Part shown: piece after piece, positions 43,428 through 54,959 of the stretch | Layout of the letters: each line of letters begins with the position of its first letter | How positions within the stretch are numbered: the stretch's first letter is position 1 | Source: Bremia lactucae | Lineage: Eukaryota; Oomycota; Peronosporomycetes; Peronosporales; Peronosporaceae | Length of the DNA: 64,000 nt | Assembly: GCF_004359215.1 (NCBI RefSeq) | Contig: NC_090621.1 | Location: forward strand, 2,886,109-2,950,108 | Direction: 5' to 3' | Program-made: the position numbers and the translations under genes | The notes under the pieces: model-generated | Databases searched by the model: none | Seen by the model: the letters and a program-made list of their open reading frames with translations, nothing else | Told to the model about the DNA's origin: nothing

Positions 43428-46339
43428 TATATCGGGGACCCCTTTGACGCACGTTTGCAAGTTGACGTAGAATCGAGCGTATTTCAGAGTCTTCAAAAAC
43501 GCAGCGTCTAAATGACACTTGTGCGACTCTATTGCGCTTAGCCCGACCTCATCCCAACTATGCACGAATGCATTATCAAAGTAATGGGACGCATAGGCAC
43601 GGTGCTGATGTATAACGTGAGCCACCACTCGATTGAATGTCGTTGGTCAACACAAGCCACTTCCAAAGCATACCGCTTGGGGTGCTTACAGCTGTTTTGG
43701 CTACATCGGACCCTATCATGAGTACCTGGTAGTAGCCATCCTTTAAATCCAACGCGGAAAAGATAGTTGACTTTCCCATGGAGTTCAACAAAACATCTTT
43801 TCGCGCGATTGGCGTTTGCGCCGGTATGGTCGCCGTGTTCAGCTTATTGTAAGCATGAACCACGCGCCATCTACCTGTGGCTTTACGCACACAAAAGGTC
43901 GGGCTGCAGTGAGGCGATTTGCTCTCACGCACTTGTCCCGCCTTGGCTCGCTAGTCGAAGAATTTATCGATTTAATCGACTTGTTCTTTCGTCAACGGCC
44001 AATGCCTAGGTTCGAGGTCTATTTCGTGCCCGATGTCCTATCTGCTGGCAGACGGCTCGGCACTTCATCTGAGAACACATCACGACGTTTCCAAAGACTT
44101 TAAAGAACGGACCGTCTCTCAAGACATCCCAGCTTTGAGCAGCGAATCGTTTCTTTTTGTCCGATTCTAGGACGGTCTCGTCCATTGTGGACGACGAGCA
44201 ACAGTCCACCGAGTTCTCTCGTGGATTTGGTGTGACTATTTCGTGGATTTTTCTTTCCTTCAATTCGGCAAGGAACAGATATCACGACATCTCCTGAATT
44301 TTTACTATCTCCTATGAAAATATTAAGACTTGCCGGAGCACCACAATTGAGGATGCCTCCGCAATTTCGTCTTTGACGACCTCGAACACCTCGTTTGAAG
44401 GCCCGTCCTCTTGAATAGGATCTAATCCAAAGGTCACTGGATGAGACGTGCCTTTGATCGTATTTATCTGTCGGGTACTTGTTCTTCGAGTTACACGACC
44501 TTTGACTGGGAAGCCGCTGCCGTTGCTCTCCTGGCTAACGCACCCCTTTCAATCGCACCAGGCTCTAGGCACTGTCCCGGTTCATGCAACGTTTGACACT
44601 CTGTCAGCTCGCCGTCAACTGCCACAGGCTCTCGGCTCTGTGCAGGACTATCGGAGACATGACTACTTGTCATTGCCCTTTTCATTACTTCAGTCTCCAC
44701 AAGCTGGATAGGAATTGGTGACGTTTGACATCCCGTCAACGCACCCTAAGTGTGTTCGAGACGACATCAGTTGCATACGCCTCTCGCAGGAGCACATCCT
44801 TTCCGGTGTCCTGCGTAGAGTTCGCAACTGTGCGTGTACGCCAGTCTATCCATGGTTGGTGTTTTGCCAACCATGGCATGCCTAGGATGAGGTCATACGG
44901 ACTCTCCATACCTATCACTGTGAGCTTCTCTTTACAAGAGAAGTCACTAAAGCTGAAGGCGAGTTCTACCTGAGCTCCCTCAGACTTAACGAGCGCGCCG
45001 TTCGATAAACGAACAGTCGCCTCTTCTTGCCCGCATTCCTGGCTAAGCGACTCAAACACCGCCGGTCTCCTTCTTAGAGCGCGAGTTTTACAAAAATTGT
45101 GATGCACCCGAATCCCCTAGGAGGGTCTTCACCTGGTCATAGCCTCTTACATGAGCGCTATCGACCAGCAGGGTTGAGGTCCGAAATTTCGAGACCTCAG
45201 GGACTGTGCTACCCATTTGTTCGACAACTCTGAACTTTTTAGGAATAGCTTCAGAGTCCGCGTCAGTAGGGCGTCTCACCCCTACTGCGCTCCTGCATTT
45301 ACCGACCCCTCAGTGGTTGATGCAGAACTCATGCGTACTGCACGGTGGCTCTTGCCATCACCCTTTAGAAAGGGAGCCCTCTTTCTGGGCGCCTTTGCCC
45401 CAGATGAAACCCTGGCATAGCAGCGAGCCATCATATGGCCGCGCTTGCCGCATTTATAGCAGACAACGTCTGCATTGCCCAACTCCATGGGAGTGGCATC
45501 CTCTCGGCCGACGGCTTATATTAAGCTGTCGCCGAGGCAGTTTTGTAGGACTGCTCCTCAACTAAGGCAATTAGGGTTGCCTCTTCCACGACACCTTTCT
45601 GAAAAGGGCCTGTCGCGATGACCATGCCGTAGTCCGTTCATAAACGTGCGCACCTTAATGTGCTCCGGAATCGGACCTACGGTAATAGACGCCGACAGCG
45701 AGCGCATTTCTTGCACATACTCTTGCATATATTGCTTCGCCTGTCGCGCCCCAAAGAAGCGCGCTTGAAGCAACACTTCGTTGTTCGGCGGCTGGTACAT
45801 GGCGTGAATCTTTGTCTTAAAAACCACCATGTAGGGGACGCCTTTCTGCCCGCCATAAGCGCCGACTAAGCCCACTCTGAGGCCTTACCGCGCAGATGCG
45901 ACATGGCGTACGACACCATCCGGCTGTCGTCGTTGATGAGCTGCGCGACATCGCATTGCTTCACGGCTAACACGCCGGTAGACAATCGTGTGCGCTGTAG
46001 TATTATCGAACTTGGGCGGTCCATCCGAATGGGCCTTAGCTAATGCGGTCGGGCAGAGAGCATATCAACAGTCCTGTTGAGAGCCTCACTCTGAGCCTGC
46101 TCATGCCACAGAGTCTGAGTGACGGACTCCACCGCAGTATAGCTCTGTGCCTCGGACGCCTCTCCGCTGTCCGAGCACGAAGCCTCAAACTGCTCCAACT
46201 GAGTGACATGTTGCTCATGGGAATTGTCAAAGAGCCTGATCAGGGATTGTTCACCAAGTTCCTGCGCCAAGTGCCCTGCCACCTTCCGATGATGTTCGGA
46301 GAGGTGAGGAAAATGAGCCCAATCGATGTTGAGGCTCAT
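41941..46339 (-). mobile_element. Gypsy element B, copy B3, minus strand
   Basis: Minus-strand order: gag from the ATG at 46339 (MSLNIDWAHFPHLSEHHRKV), zinc knuckle (CYKCGKRGHMMARC, about 45465-45420), protease (45107-44736), linker (44739-44491), RT (44263-43430), RNase H and integrase start to 41941. The RT has the same PQGLKNAPA deletion as B2. Further stops are scattered throughout. Confidence 0.92.
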
Positions 46340-46398
46340 CCTCACGTACAAGCTTAGAGATGCGGGTCGTGGGAAGGATTTCAAGTGCAATGAAGTGT

Positions 46399-46916
46399 AT
46401 GCGGGCACGTCTTAATGCTCTACTTAGATACACACTAGCACAGCGAGAAAGCGGTTAGACCGTCTTCGCTTGCGTACAGTGAGGTAGTTGTGGTGGATGT
46501 CTTAGCGACCTCACCCAATGCACTAAGTACTTTAGTAAAATGTCGTCACGGGAGCAGTAATTCGGCACCTCGTGCGCACTCACTAAGTAGAAAGTAGTTT
46601 TTCAACTGATTTATATCTAATCGTAAGAATATAAATACCTATTTCGACGAATCAAAACTGTCATTTCTGTAGATAACACTACTATGCATTGCGAGTGTAT
46701 CTTTCTAGATATTTCGCGTAAGGGATGACGCAGGCGTCATCCCTGTTAATGTGAATGCACCTATGTGCATCACATACACAAGGGTTGTTCACAAATATGG
46801 ACCACACCCACGTGGTGGGTCTAGTTACTTTATTTGAGCAATTGACCATCCTTTTAAGTACAGAAAGTGTGCTTAACGGGGACTGTGTAACATTAGGGCA
46901 TCTATATCCCGTTATA
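46399..46916 (-). repeat. 5' LTR of B3
   Basis: 518 bp. On the minus strand it begins TATAACGGGATATAGATGCC and ends GTGCCCGCATACA; both ends are slightly decayed from TGTAACGGG and TGCA. It is homologous to the LTRs at 35030 and 18250. Confidence 0.85.
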
Positions 46917-47063
46917 TTTTCTGATTGTTAGAGACGGGTATTAAATCAAAAGGTATTAAGGGCTTTTGGCTGCGTCAACCCTGTAGAACTGCCTTATTGA
47001 GGGAGAAAGGCGATATATAGCGTAAGACAGAATGACTGTTATACCCAAAATACACAATTGCAT

Positions 47064-47452
47064 TTTTCGTGTCTGCTCACCAACAACGATCCTTCATATT
47101 TACTTTTAAACTTGTCTTGCCGTGGTGAAGGTATTGCGAGAGTATCATCGCGCCAAATGCTCACTGATATTATCCGTCTTGCTAATTGTAAGTATCCACA
47201 TGAAAAACCTTCGAAATCCCAATCTAACATTGGAAGAGACGCAATATTCGAAAAGGTTACACAAGCAAACAACTTCAAACACGTTAAAATAGTTCAAGCT
47301 GCCCTTTTCGTGTCTGCTCACCAACAACCATCCTTCATATTTACTATTAAACTTGTCTTGCCGTGGTGAAGGTATTGCGAGAGTATCATCGCGCCAAATG
47401 CTCACTAATATTATCCGTCTTGCTTATTGTAAGTATCCACATGAAAAACCTT
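47064..47452. repeat. 147-bp direct repeat, spacing 241 bp
   Basis: Units 47064-47210 and 47305-47452 are about 97 percent alike by eye (TTTTCGTGTCTGCTCACCAA to CATGAAAAACCTT). The 95 bp between them are not repeated. Neither strand has a recognised protein. It could be the end of an unknown element, or a recent local duplication, given the low divergence beside very old relics. Confidence 0.85.
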
Positions 47453-47499
47453 GAATATCGCGTCCGATAATAACCAGCAAGACATTAAATACCATCCCG

Positions 47500-48260
47500 T
47501 AGTAATACCCTCGCCTTCCTGATGCACTGTTTGCTTGGTTCAAAGCAACAGAAGCGCACCAGTATCTCTGGTAAGACCTGAGAGCAACCCAGCATTTTTA
47601 ATGCTTCACTGCTGACTGAGGCTTTATGCGCAGGTGACCAGGTTAAAATCAAGGCTGCAAAAAAAGGTAAAGCCTTCCCCGAAGAGGACTTACCACGGTT
47701 TCTGAATAGATGGCTTACATGGTTCAACCAGTGCCACAACATCCAATCGCGCAAATGACACGGCGAAAGCGATTCAGCGTATATGGAGGTGATTGTCAAA
47801 GACATCTCAACATGGACAAGACAGCCCTTTTCTGGCGCTTGCATGCTATCAATTCACCGACAATATTGATACTTGAGAGTCATAAAAGCGTAAGGAGCGC
47901 ATCTCTATAAGTATTTGTGCAAACGCTGATGGCTAAGATAAGCTACCGCTGTGGGTGATTGGCAAATCATTCAACCCTCGCAGGTTTAAGAAAATTGACC
48001 GAGAAATATTTCATGTTTTAAATTTTTGTTTGGAGGTTACCCGCGAAGATTGTTCTCATTCTAGACATCTGCATTGCACATTTCACTTAAGCAATTGGCT
48101 GAGCACAACACACCGATGAGGAATACTATCGGCCATGCGCTAACAATGTCGTATCCAAGGTGAACAAGCCTCTGATGCAACATCAGGAGAGTTGCATCCG
48201 ATACAGCAGTATCATTCCATCGTAAGCTCGTAGCACGGTTGAGTTGACAAGTCGAGCTCG
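47500..48260 (+). pseudogene. pogo/Tigger-like DDE transposase relic
   Basis: Plus-strand fragments in order: CENP-B-type DNA-binding domain (DALFAWFKATEAHQ at about 47520-47562; FLNRWLTWFNQCHNIQSRK and HGESDSAYMEV at 47700-47790), then the catalytic core LNMDKTALFWRL (first Asp near 47815), RISISICANADG, DKLPLWVIGKSFNPRRF, and IVLILDICIAHF (second Asp at 48064-48066). The third acidic residue region is not recognisable. Several frameshifts and at least two stops. In live elements this enzyme cuts and pastes its own TIR-bounded transposon at TA sites. I could not locate the TIRs. Confidence 0.85.
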
Positions 48261-50519
48261 GTCCTCCTTTGTTCTTTCACCCATTACGTCGATTGTTAAC
48301 ACATTGTTGCGGCGGAATCAGTCACTCGAACCAATGTGTTGTTTGCCGTGCGCCACGATTGATCACAATCNNNNNNNNNNNNNNNNNNNNNNNNNNNNNN
48401 NNNNNNNNNNNNNNNNNNNNNNNNNNNNNNNNNNNNNNNNNNNNNNNNNNNNNNNNNNNNNNNNNNNNNNATAGTATCTGCAGTCTTTAGACCGTATTGC
48501 GACCACAATTTGTCGGAGGATATAGCGTCGAAGAAGAACCTAGCTTATGCATACGCATAAGCTGCGCACACACTCAGGGTTTTGCGTTTGGTTTCCTTTA
48601 GCCGTATCGTGATCCAATGTAAAGGCGCTTCTGCCGAGAAAGACGACCTTAACGCAGCTGCTACACCCTCCATGATCTTTAAGCGGTTTACCGCCAGAAG
48701 ACAGGTTTGTACGTCGACTCCGGGTTAGTGCAAGAGTCTCACGGAGAAGGTGCATCCGTGCCGTAAAAACCAACGAAATGATTCTCCAATTATCGGGCCC
48801 TCTTGCGTTGCTGGTTGCGGAATGGAATCTCAGTGGACAAATTTCTAAAGCGACATCGTGCCGAGGCATATACCACTATCTAGTCAATGATGCGGGACCA
48901 GATATTGGTGTTTGCCTTGTCGTCCCTCGTCTGATAAGTTGTGGAAGTACAGGTGCCCCGCTGCAACTTCTATTTTCACTAACGCCACGCTCGGGGTCAA
49001 CTTGTTTCAAACCACGCTTTCCACCAAATGAGCGGATCTTCAGCCATGGTATGCCTTGGGCTCTTGTTTTAACGTGCAACCGAAGCATTACTGTTTTGAT
49101 AAGCGAGAGCCTCATACTAAGTACGTACACAAATTTTAGTTGGTCTTAAGTATTCAGCTTTGCAAAACTACATCATTTCCGTTCTTGACGATTGTCTGCC
49201 CCGTGGGCGCAAGCTTTAAAGGCCCATGTATTTTTACGAGGTTGGGTTTGACGATCTATCCAATACATGCACTGTCCTTCTCATCGAAAAATAGTATTCA
49301 ATCGTACTAAGGCGTCCGGTGCTGATATTACGTTATATTCGGTGGGGTAAAATACATCTCGTGGACAGCAATCTCCTCCGGCGCTTCCGGACCTGTAAGC
49401 CAGTTTGCCAACGCATGGCCTGCAACATCTAGGATACGGTCTTTCCCACTGGATAGTTTAAAAATGACTCTCGATTAGCCCTTACGGTCGCAATTGTCAT
49501 GAGCCGACGACAAACTCGTTCCTCAATCAAAGCTTTCTATCTCATGTTCATCGTTGATAGAATTACGGATACTCATTCAGGGAAGTGATTTTGCGACAAA
49601 GATTGTCTTCACGCTTAGGGGTGACAAGCTCGGATTTCTTAACCTTCTTTTCGAAATGAGCGTAGCTATCGCAGTCCACTGTCATTTTATCTTAAATGGC
49701 ACGCATAGAATCGGGATTTTGCTAAAAGATGACTTCATAGTAACGCAGAAGTACTCAGAAGACAATTGTGAGTTAGCTGTTTAAAATCAGACCTCGATGA
49801 GAAAATATAAACGATGTTGCTCCTAACCCCATTTTAACATAGCACCAGCTGACGTCAGGCCTGACACAGTAAATGCTCTTTCTTCGTTAAATCGCCCAAT
49901 TTTTTCTTGGCTAACCTTGAAGCCCTGACCACATTTATTATGTAGGTAATATTTTCTCTGAGGTTGTCATCATTTTTACACCGGCACTTTATTGTCCTTC
50001 AAATTGTTGAGGTCCATTCTTGTACTTCGACATATGCGTATATCTTCAGATGACTTTATGGGGCTCCGTTTTCACCATCCTATCGTTCTCTCGTCTCAGC
50101 ATTTACTCGGTTGTTGCCATCGCAGCTGTACTCGAATATGCATACTTTGTCGCAAGAAAAAAAAATCAATCTGGGCCATACCTCTGCAGTCGATCTTGCT
50201 GTGTGCACAATTGATTCCAAATTTGTGCTGCTCACTTTTTTTGTAATTTCATCTTCTTCTTCTGGAACGTCCGTTAGGTCAAATTGCTCTAGCAACCAGT
50301 CTAATCTAAAAAATATCTTCGCGTAGTACGTCGCTCGCATCGAACGCAGTTAAGCTCATAATCTTCTCATTTGTAGATTTGTATAGCGGAGTTATTTATC
50401 TCTTAGTCAGATGAAGACTTATTGGCTCAAAGAGCCGCTTACGTTTTTTAAAACTTAATAAATCAATTGCTCGGAGTGTCGTACAAGCTCGTAAGCTTTG
50501 TGAGCCAAGTTCAAGAGAT
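48261..50519. other. Unrecognised, probably decayed coding DNA
   Basis: Minus-strand readings between about 49560 and 48540 look protein-like but broken, for example FKLSSGKDRILDVAGHALAN and LTGPEAPEEIAVHEMYFTPP near 49470-49350, and EAPLHWITIRLKETKRK near 48630. A minus-strand open frame at 50340-50080 (FFRLDWLLEQFDLTDVPEEE) may be another fragment. I could not assign a family. An old host pseudogene or transposon ORF is possible. Confidence 0.35.
48371..48470. other. Assembly gap (100 N)
   Basis: Exactly 100 N, the usual placeholder for a gap of unknown size. Confidence 1.
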
Positions 50520-51145
50520 ATAAGAGATGTCAAAATCACCGGGCAAACGTATTCAAGGCACTGTTGGAAAATAAATTGTCTAAATAAATCAAGGTCAAGT
50601 GTGAGAACGGATCAGATTACGTGATCATAATTTATCTATGCATTTGGCAAAGGTTCAGGATTACACCAAACAACTGTTCCTGATTTACCATAACAAGATT
50701 GGCTGGCTGAAAGTATGAATCAGACGCTGACAGAGTGAGACTCAGTCACATGCAAGTGGATAAGATCTGGTGAATGGATGCAATGACAGCAGTGTATATG
50801 CGCCAAATCGAGTACCATTTGCCATATATATGACCAAAATCTATTCGAATTGATCGAGGGCGAAAACCTGATCTGTCTACGATGTGCGTTTTGTAATCAA
50901 AAGGCTCTGTACATGTCGATAAATTAAAAAAGGTCAAGTTTAACAAGAAGTCGATTAGATGTATAATTTTCGGTCAATTTGACCAGATATAGGGATTTCG
51001 AAATTGGATCAAGATGGTAAAAGCTGACGTACAACATCGGCGAAAGTCGATGGACCGCCACTTTAATTCGCGCTAGCAAGATTGAAGACATCGAAATGGG
51101 GATGCTGGCAAGATGATCACATGCAAGATGGAATGACGCAAAAGG
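50520..51145 (+). pseudogene. Ty1/copia integrase fragment
   Basis: Readable pieces in the order of the copia integrase: VKCENGSDYV (DNGxEY motif, about 50593-50620), GLHQTTVPDLP (HQxTVPxTPQQNG), WLAESMNQTLTE (AExMNxTLxE, 50701-50737), VYAPNRVPF, GRKPDLST (about 50860) and VDKLKKVKFNKKSIRCIIFG, which matches the K..CIFVGY end. Frames change several times. It is the only copia sequence seen in the window. The RT half is missing; the sequence stops near 51145, shortly before a family B gypsy fragment. Confidence 0.82.
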
Positions 51146-51189
51146 TAGATGGACCAGCAAGAAACATTTCTTTCGATGCATGGACCTGT

Positions 51190-51416
51190 AGTGACTCACA
51201 GAATAGAAGTTAATATCCCGGAGATGTTATGGGATCTGATCCTTGCCGAATTAAAGGAAGGAAAGATCCACGAGATAGTTGCACCAGTTCCAGGAGAGAA
51301 CTTGGTGGGCTTTTGGGCGTCGTCCACAATGGACGTGAGCGTCCTAGAAACGGACAAAAAGAAACGGTTCGGAGCTCAAGGCTGGGATGCCTTGAGAGAC
51401 AGTTCGTTCTTTGAGG
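51190..51416 (+). pseudogene. Family B pol fragment (start of RT)
   Basis: An open reading that matches 37770-37985 of B1: ILAELKEGKIHEIVAPVPGE, SSTMDVSVLETDKKKRFGAQ, GWDALRDSSFFE. It is cut at 51416, where family A RT on the minus strand begins, so two gypsy families are fused tail to tail inside their RT genes. Confidence 0.9.
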
Positions 51417-52598
51417 GGTGCTTACTGTTGTAACACGGAAATATCTTGTATACGCATGACGATCTGATAGAATTTATCCATCAGATCCATTGACAAAAAG
51501 ATAGTACTCAGTGACATACCACCAATGACTAAGATTTTTCTTGACATCGGCTTTTGAGCCGGTATAGTTGCAGCGTTCGGTTTATTGAATGCATGCACAA
51601 TCCGCCGTCCTCCTGTTGCTTTACGCACATAAAAGGTCGGGGAGCTATGTGGGGAAGTTGATTTCACATGGTCCGCTGCTAAGCGTTCGGCAAAGAATTT
51701 GTCGATCGCTATTGATTGTTCACGCCATCACTTCATGACACAGTATTTTGAACCTGACAATAGGTCTATTTCGTGTCGAGTGCCTTTATCATTAGGCAAA
51801 TCGTACGATACTGATTCAGGAAAGACATCCTTGAATTCTATGAAATCCTTATACAAAGGGTTTGTCTTCAAAGGCTCCCAGAATTAGGACGTAAAACGAT
51901 CAATTCGAGTGTTCTCATCGAGGACATGCCCTGCTTCAAATCCAGATGCTCGGCTCGAGCCCTAATTTCGGCACGTGGCGGCTCAAATATATGTCTGAGT
52001 CGTGTCTTACATACCTCATACGACTTAAAGACTAATGGGTCATCAAGCTTGAGCCCCAAGGCCCAAAACTTGGAAGTTCCGGCTAAGCCGGACATGCCAA
52101 ATTTTACTTTCGTTGCATTATCATTGATACGGCGAGCTTTTATGGCGTCGTCTACCATCTCAAAAGGGAGTCGCCTTCGACTGCCTTATAATTAAACACT
52201 TATCTTTTTCAGTTTTCGGTTCGACGCGGAAGCATCGGCCCATTATCAGCATTTGCGTGCTGCTGTCTCAATAGTTCCAATTGTTGAGAGCCCTGCTAAT
52301 GAAGCAAGGCTACTTTATTACGGGCCGCGTCGAGTCCGTGTTGTATGAACTCGGCTATGGCCGCATGCTGTCCATCTCTTCCCAGAGTGTACATATGGCG
52401 CCAACGGCTAGGTCATTTAAATGAGTAAGCCCTTCACGCCCAGTGTGGTAGCCTTCCTAAGGGGTTGAAAAGCTCCCTCCTTCTTTATCCAACATGGTAA
52501 GGTTGAATGAAACGTGCGTAGGTCGTTAAACGGACTACAAAGTACTACCAGGTGTAACGGGGCACCTTTCACTAGTTGTGATCACTGTTGGTTCACCT
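51417..52598 (-). mobile_element. Family A element, deleted, minus strand
   Basis: Minus-strand order: LTR end (52598-52553, ending at GTGTAACGGGG), gag start with Gln-rich segment (52500-52160), gag core (52158-51920, RRINDNATKVKFGMSGLAGT and LRHIFEPPRAEIRARAEHLD). It is then joined directly to RT (51890-51420, VRKATGGRRIVHAFNKPNAA and FLSMDLMDKFYQIVM). Zinc knuckle, protease and linker are deleted at about 51910. RT ends before the YxDD motif. Confidence 0.88.
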
Positions 52599-52698
52599 NN
52601 NNNNNNNNNNNNNNNNNNNNNNNNNNNNNNNNNNNNNNNNNNNNNNNNNNNNNNNNNNNNNNNNNNNNNNNNNNNNNNNNNNNNNNNNNNNNNNNNNN
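52599..52698. other. Assembly gap (100 N)
   Basis: Exactly 100 N, likely a gap of unknown size within an A LTR or gag region. Confidence 1.
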
Positions 52699-52984
52699 AG
52701 ACCCACCTGTTCCGCTTGGAACTGGATACGCTTGAAGAAGCAATATCCGTAGCGGAACAGGAGGACTTTAGCTTGAGACAGGCTCAAGCTAGTTCGTCAT
52801 CGTATCGTCCTTCAAAACGACACAAGCTGGGAGGTCCAGAACCGATGGACCTCTCTTATGTCGAAAGCGAGAAACCTTGTTTCTCCAGCAATAAGCGATT
52901 GCAGAAATGCAGTCGCTGTCAAAAATTCGGTACTGGGCGTGGGGCACTACACTCATGAGCGTAGTGTCCTATGTGACCCCGTGA
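52699..52984 (+). pseudogene. Family A gag C-terminus with knuckle remnant
   Basis: Plus-strand reading LEEAISVAEQEDFSLRQAQA, RPSKRHKLGGPEPMDLSYVE and LQKCSRCQKFG, the gag end with the first half of a CCHC knuckle (second half lost). It runs directly into the antisense ORF at about 52985 with no LTR between, a non-standard joint. Confidence 0.82.
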
Positions 52985-54430
52985 CAGAAGGCCGCCGGAT
53001 CACCTGTGGACGAGTCTGTTAAACCTTTGGGTTCTAACGTGACAATCAGAGAGGTGATGACGAGGTTGATCGACTCGTCAGACCTCTTTGGTGGGGAGTC
53101 ATCTGACGATGATTACGTGGGCGATGATTATTCTGGTGACTTTAGTATGCTTCCTTCGGAACTAAGTGGTCGTGAAGGGAAGACTGTTACTGGTGGTGCT
53201 AGTTTGCATCACCAGGAAAGAAGTGATTCTAGGGATCGCTTCAAAGGCCAAGTTAACGCTACCGTTAACGTGAGCCAACAGTAGAGGAACCGCAATACGT
53301 TGCAATTTGCTCCTGAAAAGAGTCATTGCTTGCCCTCTAAGGGTAACCTAATTCATTGGTCTGGTATGACCAACGAATTCCGTACTCGACTCATTTAGGC
53401 TTCACAAGCCTGGTGAGGGTGAAACGGAATCCTTCACCGGTGCCTTTGGCCAGCACCGTGGAACACTCGTAAACGGGCAAAAGATGGCAAACCTCTGTTC
53501 CAACCTTGGACAGCCTTTGTACAGAATTGTGTAAAGCATAGGCCATGAGGTATGGCCTGACAAGCTGAACTCTTTGCGTGAACGGCTCAAAACAGGACCG
53601 TAGTCGGTGCACGCTATAATTTGCACCTTCTGTCTAGAAAGGCAGGGATTCCTTGCCTCTCGTGGGGGGACTCATGTCCATGCTGCTTTTAGGGTGCAGG
53701 TCATGCCCCTAAGGAAGCATATTCCTTTAAAGATCCTTATTGGAAGAACGCTCATCTCTTACAAGATGCTTCAAGAGATTAAGAACCTTCAATTATTTTA
53801 CAAGCGCGGGAAGCACTCGTTCCGATGTACCTTCTGTCGAGGAGTATGGGTCTCGTCTGCAGAACGAGAGCCGTAACATCCAATATCAGTTGGAGACGAG
53901 GTTCCCAACTATCAAGCGAGAATGGAATTCCTCGCTAACGATCCATATACTCGTCCAAACACCCTTTACTTCACGGTGGTTCGAGAAGCTTTCAACAAAA
54001 AAATGCTTCTCACCAATCGAATCCGTCAACCGATATGGAGGGGGAGAAAAAATTGGGTCCGCCTCGTCTGACGAGCCCGAATTATTATCGTGTTTTGGAT
54101 CACACCTTTCTTTTTTAGGGAAAATATTGATCGTGAGCGATCCTGTCGCAGCGAGTTAGCGGTGACTAACGACAATGTTTCGCATGACCAATTGAGAAAC
54201 TGGGCGCAGGTTGGGACTGCAAACAAAAGAACACATCTGTCCCATCAGAACGAGCTGGTGACAGCTCGACAGAAGACCTCTTCCTTGAAGGAAAGATTTG
54301 ATTGTCTGGTTCGTGAGATTCAGATTCTGTTCCGAGCCATAAGGCTTTAGCTAGGGACCATCAGGCTTTGGCGGATGCCCTAGACCGTACCGGTATAATC
54401 CAGAATCGAAAGAAGCCTTGTGTTAATCAT
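52985..54430 (+). CDS. Antisense ORF of family A, copy iii (broken)
   Basis: It begins within the SPxxES motif (PDHLWTSLLN region) and reads ESVKPLGSNVTIREVMTRLI, an acidic stretch GGESSDDDYVGDDYSGDF, then degenerates (53290-53700). The helical C-terminal part follows at 54090-54350 (VSHDQLRNWAQVGTANKRTH and KTSSLKERFDCLVREIQ). The 5' start (MAKN...) is missing here. It converges with the pol of the minus-strand A element (54440-59633), whose chromodomain remnant (FFVESFSNHREVKGV at about 53960-53915 on the minus strand) lies inside it. Confidence 0.55.
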
Positions 54431-54959
54431 ACGGACTGAGAAGCCCAACATAAAATGTTGGATACATACGCATACTACGAGGCAGCTCGATCGTGTACGC
54501 GTTGCCTTTGCGGTGCAATACACAAACGGGTCAATTTACCTGGGCTGTAATTTATAACCTCCCACATTTGCCACTACATGTTTTGGTAGGTTTACAGTAG
54601 ACAGTTGGACTAGGTCATTAACATAATATGGAAGTAAGGTCAATGCGTAGAATACGGATGTTATTTTAATTAACAGTGAAGTAGACAAACTCAGTAATAA
54701 TATGCTATCACTGACTTTGAAAACGATGCTAAAAGACTCAGCATCGAAAACAATATTATTAATTAGAGCGATAATACTATCAACAATGAGGAGATTGATA
54801 TCTCCGCAGTGCGAGCCGGTCGCACTAAAAATAGAAATAAAACCGAGTCAGCAGGTGATTTCCTGCTGGATCTAGAAGCAGTAGTCTATTTTGTACAGGA
54901 TCCCATCGCTGATTCGGTGAACTGACAGAAACGAAACTCTGGCATAAATAAAAGAGCAA

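Noticed and set aside
39954..45436. Palindrome as a pure assembly artefact
   Set aside because: The arms differ by substitutions and by an 18-bp indel, which an artefactual copy would not show; long reads would still be needed to prove it.
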